Under the pieces are notes generated by a model. That model searched no databases, was not told the origin of the DNA, and saw nothing but the letters and a program-made list of their open reading frames with translations. From Bacillota bacterium (GTDB lineage Bacteria > Bacillota > Bacilli > Bacillales_A > Planococcaceae), in assembly GCA_023405135.1 (NCBI GenBank), contig JAEXYZ010000083.1, positions 1 to 64,000 on the forward strand: a stretch of 64,000 nt of DNA, read 5' to 3'. The translations under genes and the position numbers were made by a program. Below are positions 54,158-63,215 of this stretch, one piece after another; within the stretch, counting starts at the first letter, position 1; each line of letters begins with the position of its first letter.

Positions 54158-55342
54158 CTAATAAGCTAATCCAAATAATGCTTTAATGTGAGATAGGTAA
54201 CGAACGTGACTAGCTTCTTTCATTAATGATGCTGGCAGACCTTTAAGTGGAATGTTATTAGCACCAACAGTAGCTACACCATCTTTACGTCCAAGACTAG
54301 CAAGTGTTCCAGAATTTACTGGTGTGAATACTTCTAACTTTTGTCCACGAATTGTAGCGAATAAGTTATATCCAGCAGTTTCACCCATTTGCCAAGCGAT
54401 TTGTGCAGTAGGTGCAAATAATGGGCGACCACCATCTGCTGGCAGTGCAACAGAAGCATCCCCAACAACAAATACTTCTGGGTGTGAAGTTGATTGAAGG
54501 TACTCATTAATTGTTGCTTTACCACGATCACATGCAAGGCCTGATTCTTGAACTAAAGGAAGAGCAGCAACCCCACCAGTCCAAATGAATGTGTTTGCTT
54601 CGATTATAGTGCCATCTTTTAGAGAAATTTTATTTCCTTCAACACCCGTTACAGGAAGGCCGGTTAAGAATTCAACACCGCGCTTAGATAAAGATTCTGT
54701 AGCACGTTGAATTAACTCATCTGGAAGTACTGGTAAAATTTTTGGACTAGCCTCAACTAATTTGATGTTTAAATCGTTGAAATCAACCCCATATTTTTTT
54801 GCAACTTTAGGGAAGTTGTCTACGATTTCACCAACAAGTTCAACACCTGTTAAACCGCCACCGCCAATAACGATCGTTGCGTCAGCAGGATTTTTTGATT
54901 TTGCATATTCAACAATTTTACGTTCAATATGCGCATTAATGCGATTTGCATCATCTACAGATTTTAATACCATACTGTTTTCTTCTAAACCAGGAATACC
55001 GAAGAAACCAGTTTGGCTTCCTAGTGCTACTACTAGGTAGTCGTATTCTATTACTGATCCGTCAGTAAAGTATACTTCTTTATTTTTTACTGAGAAAGAT
55101 TTTACTTCATTAATTAAAACATTTACATCTTTTCCTTTAAATAGCTTTGTTAAAGGGAATGAAATTGCAGGTTCAGAAATTGTACCACCTGCAAGACGGT
55201 GCAATTCTGTAATAAGTTGGTGAGTAGGGTATTTATTCACCACTGTAACTTTAGCTTCTTCTTTACCTAAATATTCACGTAATTTTAGAGCAGTTAGTAA
55301 ACCACCGTAACCAGCACCTAAGATGACGATTTCTTTTGCCAT
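54158..55342 (-). CDS. ndh: Type II NADH dehydrogenase
   Basis: 394 residues. FAD motif ILGAGYGGLLTALKLREYLG, NADH motif IVIGGGGLTGVELVGEI, quinone-side GTIAQ-like TAQIAWQMGETAGYNLFA, and the C-terminal amphipathic SLMKEASHVRYLSHIKALFG. It matches B. subtilis Ndh (YjlD). It transfers electrons from NADH to menaquinone at the membrane surface without pumping protons. It follows yjlC as in B. subtilis. GGAGGATTATC precedes the ATG. Confidence 0.93.
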   Translation of the reverse strand: MAKEIVILGAGYGGLLTALKLREYLGKEEAKVTVVNKYPTHQLITELHRLAGGTISEPAISFPLTKLFKGKDVNVLINEVKSFSVKNKEVYFTDGSVIEYDYLVVALGSQTGFFGIPGLEENSMVLKSVDDANRINAHIERKIVEYAKSKNPADATIVIGGGGLTGVELVGEIVDNFPKVAKKYGVDFNDLNIKLVEASPKILPVLPDELIQRATESLSKRGVEFLTGLPVTGVEGNKISLKDGTIIEANTFIWTGGVAALPLVQESGLACDRGKATINEYLQSTSHPEVFVVGDASVALPADGGRPLFAPTAQIAWQMGETAGYNLFATIRGQKLEVFTPVNSGTLASLGRKDGVATVGANNIPLKGLPASLMKEASHVRYLSHIKALFGLAY

Positions 55343-55385
55343 GATAATCCTCCGTCCTAACTAAGTTCTATAAAATGAATCTATA

Positions 55386-55808
55386 CTAAGCTTTACGTTC
55401 AGCTTGGATTTCTAAAAATGCATTTGCAAAACGCAAAAGTTTTTGAGCTTCTGGGTCTTTTAATAATTTTAATAGACCAAATAAACCAACAGACTCAGTT
55501 GTTTCTTCTGCACGCTCTTTAGCTTCGATAGCTACTGCAGCGATATTTTTTACGGAACCGATAACAGGCTCTGCTACCTCTTTAACGGCACTTACTGTAT
55601 CACTTTTCAATACTTCATCAGTTGCTACTAATTGTGCTAGGTCATAAGCTTTTGTTAAAAGTGTTACGACTTCAGTCAATTTTGGTAATTGCTCAACTAA
55701 AGTATTTAGTGATTCTTGTACTTCAGGCTTTAATAATTGATCAAGTAGATCTTGTTTTTGTTGGCTTCCAGTTGACTGAGCTTGAATCAATTCTTCTGAC
55801 ATATCCAA
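55386..55808 (-). CDS. yjlC: DUF1641 protein, partner of Ndh
   Basis: 140 residues, helical, DUF1641. Marks are LLKPEVQESLNTLVEQLPKL and a C-terminal GLLKLLKDPEAQKLLRFANA. In B. subtilis yjlC-ndh form one operon repressed by Rex; the same order is kept here. It may help tether or regulate Ndh. AAAGGAGAATTGG precedes the ATG. Confidence 0.88.
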   Translation of the reverse strand: MDMSEELIQAQSTGSQQKQDLLDQLLKPEVQESLNTLVEQLPKLTEVVTLLTKAYDLAQLVATDEVLKSDTVSAVKEVAEPVIGSVKNIAAVAIEAKERAEETTESVGLFGLLKLLKDPEAQKLLRFANAFLEIQAERKA

Positions 55809-55849
55809 TTCTCCTTTACAATTGCATTTCTGCTTTTTAATTAAAATAG

Positions 55850-55868
55850 TTTGGTAATTATTTCACAT
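55850..55868 (-). promoter_or_regulatory. Possible Rex site upstream of yjlC-ndh
   Basis: ATGTGAAATAATTACCAA on the minus strand resembles the Rex palindrome TTGTGAAAT-N-TTTCACAA, well conserved in one half and poorly in the other. The 350 bases between yjlC and bpsB hold no gene. Confidence 0.4.
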
Positions 55869-56153
55869 ATAGATAAATATCCAACTAACTCCAAACTATC
55901 TTTTTTACTAAATGTGAATTATCTATATAAAAAATTGGTACACATTTCATGATAATATAAATAATCTCTAAAACAAATAGACTTTTTATAAAAAGATTAG
56001 TTGGAATGCAACAAAAATATTATTACTAAATTTAAATAACCTAAAAATTGTTGCAAATTATTGAACATTACGTGCTTATAGTTTGAATTATACGACTTAT
56101 CCCTGTGAATTTCTAATAAATATTTACTTTTTTAGATATTAAATATGAATAAG

Positions 56154-56717
56154 TTAGTTATTGTGATTATTCGGGAGTGGCGTCGATATTTTCTTTTTAA
56201 ATTCTTTTGTATAATTTGTTGCTTCCATTAAAGCTTTTTCTTCTAGTGGAATTCTAACAGAAAGCATTAATATGTTAAGTAAAGTAAAGCTAAAAGCTGT
56301 TAAATAAGCTTCAAACATTAAAGGTATAAGTAAAATTTCAGTACTGACTACTACATAATTAGGATGTCTTAGAAAAAGATATGGTCCCTTTTTAACCACA
56401 TTGCTTCCAGGAAGGATGATAATTTTTGTATTCCAAAAGGAACCTAAAGAAATTAAACACCATACTCTTAATGCTTGAACTATCAAAAATAAAATAAAAA
56501 GCCATAAAAATAGAGGGGAAATTCCTCTATTAAATATAACCACTTCTGCAATTAAACAAATAAAAAAACTAACGTGCATAGCAATCATATATGGATAATG
56601 GGACGCACCAACTTCATATGCCCCTTTTGAAAGCATTATCTTTTCATTTCGCTTTGCAATGACTACCTCTACAAGTCTTTGTAGTATTACAAGTACAATA
56701 AAAATATAAAAATACAT
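56154..56717 (-). CDS. bpsB: Isoprenylcysteine carboxyl methyltransferase-like, BpsB
   Basis: About 187 residues, four or five helices, ICMT fold. The cofactor region GPYLFLRHPNYVVVSTEI and the terminal EEKALMEATNYTKEFKKK are diagnostic. B. subtilis BpsB (YpbQ) methylates the alkylpyrones made by BpsA. The start is ATG 56717 after GGAGGGATT, which lies across the end of bpsA, so the genes are coupled. Confidence 0.88.
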   Translation of the reverse strand: MYFYIFIVLVILQRLVEVVIAKRNEKIMLSKGAYEVGASHYPYMIAMHVSFFICLIAEVVIFNRGISPLFLWLFILFLIVQALRVWCLISLGSFWNTKIIILPGSNVVKKGPYLFLRHPNYVVVSTEILLIPLMFEAYLTAFSFTLLNILMLSVRIPLEEKALMEATNYTKEFKKKISTPLPNNHNN

Positions 56718-56718
56718 T

Positions 56719-57801
56719 TTAATCCCTCCACTGAAGTAATAATGCTTCTCCACTAAAACCAGGTCCAAGTGCAACTAAAAGTCCGAAAGCATTTTGCTGA
56801 TTTTGTTGTAGCATAAATTGTTCAAGTACATAAAGAACAGTAGGGGAAGACATATTGCCGTGTTGTTTTAAAACTTTCCGCGATAGGGCAGTATGCTGTT
56901 CTGTCATATTTAATGCATCTTCGTAAGCCTTTAATACTTTCTTCCCCCCTGGATGAGCAACTAGATTTTGAAGTTGATTTATAGAAACGTGTTGTTCTTG
57001 TAGAAAGTCATTTATGAAAGGTCCTAACCATTTCGTAATGATTGAAGGGATATCTCTTGAGAAAATAACATGAAAACCGTCATTTTTTATATCCCATCCC
57101 ATAACATCTTCCGAGTTAGGCATCCATTTTGAAGCGGTACTTATAATATGAGGAGTAGCCTTCTTACTATTCAAAATAACGTTATCTCCACAAACTAAAA
57201 TACATGCAACACCATCTGCGAAAAGGGAGGCCCCAACAAGGTTGCTTTTTGAATAGTCATTTTGTTGGAAAGTTAAACTGCTTAATTCTACACAAACAAC
57301 GAGCACTTTTTCATTTGGGTGAGCTAAACAATAATCATATGCTCTACTAACACCAGAGGCACCGCCTGCACAACCAAGACCCCAAATAGGTATACGTTTA
57401 ATACGGTCCGAAAATTTTAGTTTATTCATAACACGAGCATCAATACTTGGCGTGGAAATGCCGGTACTAGAAACAAAAATAATTGCATCTATCTCCTCTG
57501 TTGAAATTGGATGTGGTAAAAATAACGTGTTTTGTAGACAAGACGTAATAACTTCAACACTATAATCAACAGCTAGTTCAATATATAAATTATTACGTTC
57601 CTCGAAGGTATGGTTCGTCCTATGCCAATCAAGGGGAACACAAAACTGACGTTGCTCGATTTCGCCATTTTCAAAAACTTTAAGTAATCGTTCAAGTTGA
57701 GGGATATTGTCTTTAAAAAGTTCTTTTGTCAATTGTTCAATATTGGATTGCTTTAAATTATATGGAGGATTATATGTACTAACCGAAGCGATTTTAGGCA
57801 T
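56719..57801 (-). CDS. bpsA: Type III polyketide synthase (chalcone synthase-like)
   Basis: 360 residues. The catalytic triad is complete: C144 in GLGCAGGASG, H283 in VAHPGGKKVL and N316 in HGNMSSPTVLYVL. FADGVACILV precedes the second half. BpsA condenses long-chain acyl-CoA with malonyl-CoA to triketide and tetraketide alkylpyrones, which BpsB methylates. The pair is in the same order as in B. subtilis. AAAAAGGAGATT precedes the ATG. Confidence 0.92.
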   Translation of the reverse strand: MPKIASVSTYNPPYNLKQSNIEQLTKELFKDNIPQLERLLKVFENGEIEQRQFCVPLDWHRTNHTFEERNNLYIELAVDYSVEVITSCLQNTLFLPHPISTEEIDAIIFVSSTGISTPSIDARVMNKLKFSDRIKRIPIWGLGCAGGASGVSRAYDYCLAHPNEKVLVVCVELSSLTFQQNDYSKSNLVGASLFADGVACILVCGDNVILNSKKATPHIISTASKWMPNSEDVMGWDIKNDGFHVIFSRDIPSIITKWLGPFINDFLQEQHVSINQLQNLVAHPGGKKVLKAYEDALNMTEQHTALSRKVLKQHGNMSSPTVLYVLEQFMLQQNQQNAFGLLVALGPGFSGEALLLQWRD

Positions 57802-58025
57802 GAAAAATCTCCTTTTTTAAAGTTAGTTTTTCCAAGTAGTATTTAAATATGCAATTGTTAGTTAAGGTGAAAAAACTAAATTAAAATATACTGATACAAT
57901 TATTTTTTATTTTATAAATAATCAGAAAAATTTATCATTTTTTATTGTATAACTTTTAAGAATATAATTTTGTTGTGTTAACAATTTTGTTAAAAAATAG
58001 AAATTTATATGGGGAGTGTATGGTT

Positions 58026-58847
58026 ATGAAAAAGCGATTTATCTTTTCATCTTTATTTCTAGCAACAATTTTGATGACAGCATGTACTGAGACAGAGGAA
58101 GGGGTTACTGAGGAAACAGGGGATCAAGCTACTGAAACTGAACAATCGGGGATGTAAGTTCATTAGTAATCTCAGCCGACACCGTTTCGGAACAAGGGGA
58201 ATGCGTTTTATCAAGTTGATTTTTCACCAGGAGACAAAATTGTCTGTCGTGGCAATATTGTTGATGGGGCTACTGGAGAACAGGTAATAGATGCAAAAGC
58301 ACAAGTTGAACTATCTACTGGTGAAATTTTAGACATGACTTATGGAGAACATAATGATGATAAGTTCTGGGTTGTTGCTTATCCTGTAACAGAAGAAACG
58401 CCAACTGGTTCGTTAGATTATAAAATTATAGCATCATATAACGATGTAACTGCAGAGTTTGAGCCATTTAATGTACAACCATCTAAACTTCAAATTGTTT
58501 CGGATACAGTGTCAGTGTCAGCTCCTGCAGAAGCACCAAAGGAAGAAGTAGATTTATCGTCAGTTGAAACCAATCAAAATGTTGACATTGTAGCAGTGAA
58601 TTTTGAATTTAAAGGTCCTAACAATGAAAAAATATTTTATGTAAAAGCTGGGGAAGAAGTAACACTATCGCTGAAATCTGAAGAAGGTATGCATGGTTTA
58701 GCAATTTCAGATTTAAAAGTGAATCTAGATAAAGATGGCGAAGTAAAATTTACACCTGAAAAAGCTGGTGAATATGAAATTGCTTGTAGTGTTTTCTGTG
58801 GGGCAGGTCACGGAGATATGACTGCAAAATTAGTTGTAGTTGAATAA
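58026..58847 (+). pseudogene. Lipoprotein with a CuA-like cupredoxin domain, frameshifted
   Basis: ATG 58026 opens a signal peptide with lipobox MTAC, an acidic linker, then TAA at 58155. A base lost in the G run near 58150 and a base gained in the G run near 58195 bracket a stretch read in another frame (SSLVISADTVSEQG). After 58197 the frame runs on as NAFYQVDFSPGDKIVC to the end. The C-terminal cupredoxin has CSVFCGAGHGDM, the CuA motif of cytochrome oxidase subunit II (C-x3-C-x3-H-x2-M), and an upstream histidine in EGMHGLAI. It may be an electron-transfer or copper protein outside the membrane. Either decayed or mis-sequenced. Confidence 0.75.
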
Positions 58848-58866
58848 AAAAGAGGGAGTATTTACG

Positions 58867-60381
58867 ATGAAATTCCCAATCTATAAAGTACTATTGTTAA
58901 TTATGTCTATTATAAGTATCGCTATTTTAGTAGCTTGTACAGACAGTGAAGTAACAACAAAAGATAATGAACAAAAAGCTAAATCAACGGAACAAGTAGA
59001 AAAGAAATTAAAAAATAATATTAAATTATCTGCCGAACGTTGTTTTATTAGAGATAAGGTGGAATTTGAGGTAACAGACTTAAAACCAAATGAAGAAGCA
59101 GAACTTACTTGGAACTCTATTGATGGCAAATATATTGTAGAAGACTTATATACTGTTGTAGGTCCCGAGTTCACAGAGAAAGAAATTACTTTAATAAAAG
59201 GAAAAGCAGATGATAAGGGGCAATGGTCAGGGACATTTGAAGTGCCTGAAGGATTTGGGGGAGACTTTACAATTTGGGTTAAACAAAATAATGGAAAAAT
59301 AGGGCAGGTTGGATATACAGTAGCCCCATCCTTTGTTATGGAACCTACATCAGGCCCGGTAGGTACAGAAATTACCATTAAAATGGAAGGTCTTGGTTGG
59401 AGCGCCTATATGAGAAACTGGCAGCTTACGTATGATAATAAATATACTGGTCTTGTAACAGCAATCTCTACAAAAGGCACAGCAGAGGCGAAAATTCGTG
59501 CAGCGGGAGAGATTGGAAAGCATGCAATCCGCTTGCGAACTGGCTACTTAGGAATGCAGTATATTAACTATCTACAATCACCTTATCCAGATAAACCAAC
59601 TCCAGATTTTCTATTTGAAGTGACAGAAGGTATAGCAGATAGTATTGCTAATCATGTATAGCAATTACCGCTTGCTGCTGATGGTGGAGTTGTTATGCCA
59701 GAGCTTAAAAATAAAGAAAATGTTACTGTTGACCTAAGTATTACTGAAGGTATTGTAGGTGAACCGGTTACATTAACTGCTTCCAGGCTACCTAGCGAAA
59801 CAGAGGTAGAGCTTATATTTAATACGATGCGTGGAAGTCGAGTGAGTGGCAATGGTTTTGGAGAAGAAAAAACGTCTCTCGGTAAAGCGATAACTGATAA
59901 TGAGGGTAAACTGTCATATGATTTTACAATACCTGATGATTTAGGAGGTATTCCACATCGTATAGATTTAATCGCTAAAAATGAAATTTATGGTCAAACT
60001 TATTTACGAATATTACCATCTATTATAAGTATGGAGCCAAAATCTGGTCCAATAGGTACTAAAATTAATATTACAATTAAAGGTGGAGGTTGGACTGAGT
60101 TCGATAATGCCTATTATCTAACTTATGATAATGCCTATTATCTAACTTATGATAATGCTTATACTGGCTATCTTTGTGCATTTAATAGTAAAGGGGATTT
60201 AACCTTTGATGTCGTTGCAACTGGAAGCCCAGGATATCATTTAATTGATTTATATCCAGGTATCTATAAACAAGAAGTTAAAGATACAGATATGACGTTA
60301 ATACCGCAGTTAACTTATTCAACAGATCACCCAGGTTCAGCGATGCCAGCCATTCGACTTGCCTTTGAAGTAACAGAATAA
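58867..60381 (+). pseudogene. Lipoprotein with duplicated Ig/IPT-like modules and an amber stop
   Basis: A single frame of about 504 codons interrupted by TAG at 59659-59661. The signal peptide ends in lipobox LVAC. Two similar modules follow. Each ends with MEP-x-SGP-x-GT, a TYDNAYTG or TYDNKYTG strand and a final FEVTE. Module two carries a 24-base tandem duplication (NAYYLTYD twice). AGAGGGAG precedes ATG 58867. It lies 20 bases after the cupredoxin gene and was surely in one operon with it. The function is unknown. The cupredoxin link suggests an extracytoplasmic redox or metal role. Confidence 0.72.
60103..60165 (+). repeat. 24-bp tandem repeat inside the second lipoprotein
   Basis: 60103-60126 and 60127-60150 are identical and encode the same eight residues; a partial third unit follows. 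The length keeps the reading frame. Confidence 0.9.
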
Positions 60382-60390
60382 GCAATAAAA

Positions 60391-60424
60391 ATGGAGTATT
60401 GATAATTAAACATCAATGCTCCAT
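60391..60424. terminator. Bidirectional terminator
   Basis: ATGGAGTATTGAT and ATCAATGCTCCAT around AATTAAAC, between the lipoprotein gene and the convergent zinc-ribbon gene. Confidence 0.78.
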
Positions 60425-61036
60425 CCTATCAATTTTCTTATCATCATTTAATGTAATCGTTTTTAACAATAGTTCTAAGTAGAGTAGGAAGTAATCTATA
60501 CACTCCTTGATAAGTTCTGTATAAACGTGAAAATCAGGGGTTTTCTGATAGTGTAAATAATCGCTTCTCAAAACCTCAAGCAATTTTTTAGAAAAAAGAT
60601 GAATATTCGTTGCGTGAAACTGCTCCAAGCATGTCGTTAAATTACAAAAGAGAATCTCATCCTCTGATTCTGGATGTTCTAAAATGGCAATATCTTTAAG
60701 TAAAATTTCAAGAGACTTTATATATCCAAAAAATGCAATGTCACTATATCCTAGAATTTCCGAATTAATCGATTGTGTATATAGTTTTTGAAACTTATTC
60801 GAAGTATTTTTAATTAAAGAATTTTCGTTAAAGCCATACTTCGGAATTGATATGAGGTATTTATCATTAAAATGTATTGCATCACCAAAATCATTGAAGA
60901 TAAAGTAATGCTTTTTACATGATGGACATGATAAAGAAATTACACCAATTTTATAACTACTATTTTCTAGATAATAGCTTTTTTCTGCATTTGGGTGAAT
61001 ATCCAAATTACAATGAGGACATTTATTGATTACTAT
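60413..61036 (-). CDS. Zinc-ribbon protein (DUF4145-like), start codon unclear
   Basis: The frame upstream of the first usable TTG (61006) reads INKCPHCNLDIHPN, and CPSC follows about 28 residues later, so a complete CxxC/CxxC zinc ribbon exists only if translation begins further upstream. The only codons between it and an in-frame TAG (61039-61037) are ATA, GTA, ATC, AAT and AAA. A fair ribosome site, GAGGAA, lies just before. The start may be ATA at 61036, perhaps a mutated ATG. The C-terminal 130 residues are helical, as in DUF4145 proteins. Confidence 0.55.
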   Translation of the reverse strand: MVINKCPHCNLDIHPNAEKSYYLENSSYKIGVISLSCPSCKKHYFIFNDFGDAIHFNDKYLISIPKYGFNENSLIKNTSNKFQKLYTQSINSEILGYSDIAFFGYIKSLEILLKDIAILEHPESEDEILFCNLTTCLEQFHATNIHLFSKKLLEVLRSDYLHYQKTPDFHVYTELIKECIDYFLLYLELLLKTITLNDDKKIDRMEH

Positions 61037-61215
61037 CTATTCCTCGTTGTCATACTCATAATGAATTCTCTTTAATTTAGTTTCATGTCTTTGCATTTTT
61101 GAATTTGTCTCCTTTGAGCCGTGATATATCCATTTTTAAAGAACAAAAGTATTTTTAGTTTTATATTTACCAAAATATATAAGAAAAATTCGATAATCTG
61201 TAAAAAAAAGGATAA

Positions 61216-61250
61216 TTAAAAGCGTAAGACAATATGCCTCACGCTTTTAA
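61216..61250 (-). terminator. Terminator of the MerR gene
   Basis: AAAAGCGT and ACGCTTTT with GAG/CTC-type extension, next to A and T runs. Confidence 0.75.
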
Positions 61251-61254
61251 ATAA

Positions 61255-62016
61255 CTAGTTTTCCTTTAAGAAAATTAAAATAGCATCTCTTAGAAACTCA
61301 GTACCACCTTCAACTGTTTGATCATAGTAACCTTTAAAACGTTCATCTGCAACATACATTTCGGCTAATCCTGCATGTGCCTCCATAGAGTAAGATGGCC
61401 ATGAATACATTAGCCAATCTTTATGTTTCTTTGCTATTTGTTGCGCTAGAGGTGAAGCGGGATCTCCAGTTTCAAATGCTTTTGGCAGAAGGGTAAGAAT
61501 TTCATTTCCAAGTTTTTCTAACTCTTCATAATCTTCCTTTGACATACCTCGTAGTTTTGCATTTGAATCATTTACTGTTTGTTCTCCGTACTTTTCACGT
61601 ATTTCCTCACCATACTTCTCTTCATTTTCTTCAATTAATTTATTTTTAAATGCTTCAAATTTTTCATCATTCTGCATAAAAATTTCTCCTTTCTCGTGAG
61701 CGATTGTTTTTTCAATCGACTCAATTAATTTATCTAGGCGGGCACGTTTTTGTAGGAGTTCTTTGTAATGTTGTTGTAATGCTTTTGTTTGGTCGAATTT
61801 TGGATCATTCATAATAGAGATAATCGTTTCCAAATCGACATCCAACTCTCGAAAGAATAAAATTTGCTGTAAACGATCTACTTCATTTTGACCATAAATT
61901 CGATAACCTGAGCTATTAATTCTAGCTGGCTTTAGTAAATTGATTTCGTCATAATAGCGTAATGTTCGCGCGCTAACATTCGCTAATTTTGCAAGTTTAC
62001 TAATTGTGTACTCCAT
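61255..62016 (-). CDS. MerR-family regulator with TipAS-type drug-binding domain
   Basis: About 253 residues. The N-terminal MerR helix-turn-helix is YTISKLAKLANVSARTLRYY followed by SGYRIYGQNEVDRLQQILFF. A coiled coil links to a TipAS domain (KYGEQTVNDSNAKLRG, then HAGLAEMYVADERFKGYYD). TipA and Mta relatives bind varied drugs and activate efflux or sequestering genes. The start is ATG 62016 after GGAGGAGG. It probably acts on its own 19-base-spacer promoter. Confidence 0.9.
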   Translation of the reverse strand: MEYTISKLAKLANVSARTLRYYDEINLLKPARINSSGYRIYGQNEVDRLQQILFFRELDVDLETIISIMNDPKFDQTKALQQHYKELLQKRARLDKLIESIEKTIAHEKGEIFMQNDEKFEAFKNKLIEENEEKYGEEIREKYGEQTVNDSNAKLRGMSKEDYEELEKLGNEILTLLPKAFETGDPASPLAQQIAKKHKDWLMYSWPSYSMEAHAGLAEMYVADERFKGYYDQTVEGGTEFLRDAILIFLKEN

Positions 62017-62038
62017 TGTACCTCCTCCTGACAATTTC

Positions 62039-62069
62039 ATCATAAAGGTTAACGTAACGAGAATGTCAA
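62039..62069 (-). promoter_or_regulatory. MerR-type promoter with 19-bp spacer
   Basis: Minus strand: -35 TTGACA (62069-62064), 19 bases, -10 TATGAT (62044-62039). The spacer contains ACGTTAACCT with GTTAAC at its centre. The over-long spacing is the hallmark of MerR-activated promoters. Confidence 0.75.
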
Positions 62070-62149
62070 TGTATTAATTGAAAAAATAATTTACAAGTGA
62101 TAAACTTTTAATTAAGTTAGTTAGTTGAATAACTAAAAGGGGTGTGACA

Positions 62150-62737
62150 ATGGCAAAACCAAATGTAATAAATAAAAGTGTTCTGATTAGCAGTGCAAAA
62201 GAATGTATTGTGGAAAATGGTATTGAAAATTTTACTTTACGTTCAGTGGCAGATAAAGCCGAAGTGACTCAAGGTACTATCTATTACCATTTTCGAACGA
62301 AGGAACAATTATTAATAGAAATAGTTCAAGATATATGTGAATCAACTTGGAACGAGCTATCAAAAAAAGATGAAATGATTATTAAAGAAGCATTACAATC
62401 TGCCAAGAGCCGGTGTTCATATGACTCGTTTTTTCATAAACTGTTTTTTTCATTAGTAGCTGCAAGTTTTAATAATGAAAAAATCCGTGAACAACTAGGT
62501 GAGATTTTATCATTAGAAAATAAAGCATTGTATAAAAAGCTATCAAGTACATGGATAAAATCTCCAATAAGTGGAGTCAATAATGATACCTGGGGGATAT
62601 TATTTAATGCCATTATTGATGGAATAGCATTACAAACTATATTGCAAAAGGACTTTCCTGTAGATAATGTTTATGATCAATTAGAACGTCTAATTATTGG
62701 ATTAAATTCTTTAAGTATAGGGGGTAAAGAAAAATGA
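62150..62737 (+). CDS. TetR-family regulator
   Basis: 195 residues. The helix-turn-helix is NFTLRSVADKAEVTQGTIYY followed by HFRTKEQLL, and the rest is a divergent ligand domain. The start is ATG 62150 after AAAGGGGTG; a GTG at 62144 is inside the site. Upstream TTAGTTAGTTGAATAACTAA (62117-62136) is a likely operator. Its TGA overlaps the start of the membrane gene, so it probably controls that gene. Confidence 0.88.
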   Translation: MAKPNVINKSVLISSAKECIVENGIENFTLRSVADKAEVTQGTIYYHFRTKEQLLIEIVQDICESTWNELSKKDEMIIKEALQSAKSRCSYDSFFHKLFFSLVAASFNNEKIREQLGEILSLENKALYKKLSSTWIKSPISGVNNDTWGILFNAIIDGIALQTILQKDFPVDNVYDQLERLIIGLNSLSIGGKEK

Positions 62738-63147
62738 AAAATTATTTAAAGGCTATATTAATTGGATTTTTCGTTTGGCTTTTGGCTACTCTAGTTTTTA
62801 GTTTATTTGGAGAATATATTCTGTTTCCACCAGGAGCAAAGGGATATTTATTAAGTTTAATTTTATTATTGCTATGTACAGGAATATTATTATACTTAAC
62901 AACATGGATTTACATGCTTTTTGATAAAACAAAACATGCTGCTTTAAAATTTGGTTTAGTTGGAACAATTATTGGACTCATATTAGATACCATTTCTTTA
63001 TCAAATTACGAGATTCTGTTCAAAAGCTTAGAACCATCTCAAGTTATTGCTTTCACAGCATGGATGAGTTTTACTTATGCACTTTATATAATAATCCCAT
63101 TAATAATGGATATGAAAAATGAAAAAACAAATGAAATTATGTTTTAA
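62734..63147 (+). CDS. Four-helix membrane protein under TetR control
   Basis: 137 residues with membrane segments at about 5-27, 40-62, 74-95 and 107-127. Its start overlaps the TetR stop by four bases. No recognised family; it may be a small transporter or immunity-like protein, but nothing in the sequence decides. Confidence 0.7.
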   Translation: MKNYLKAILIGFFVWLLATLVFSLFGEYILFPPGAKGYLLSLILLLLCTGILLYLTTWIYMLFDKTKHAALKFGLVGTIIGLILDTISLSNYEILFKSLEPSQVIAFTAWMSFTYALYIIIPLIMDMKNEKTNEIMF

Positions 63148-63215
63148 AAATGTTTAATATATTACACTCAGATATATTATCCATGACATACATGTATTGA
63201 AAGGTAGTAGCAATA

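Noticed and set aside
19388..59661. Stop-codon readthrough or recoding to explain three in-frame stops
   Set aside because: Different stop codons (TAA, TAA, TAG), no shared context, and neighbours show other decay; ordinary nonsense changes are more likely.
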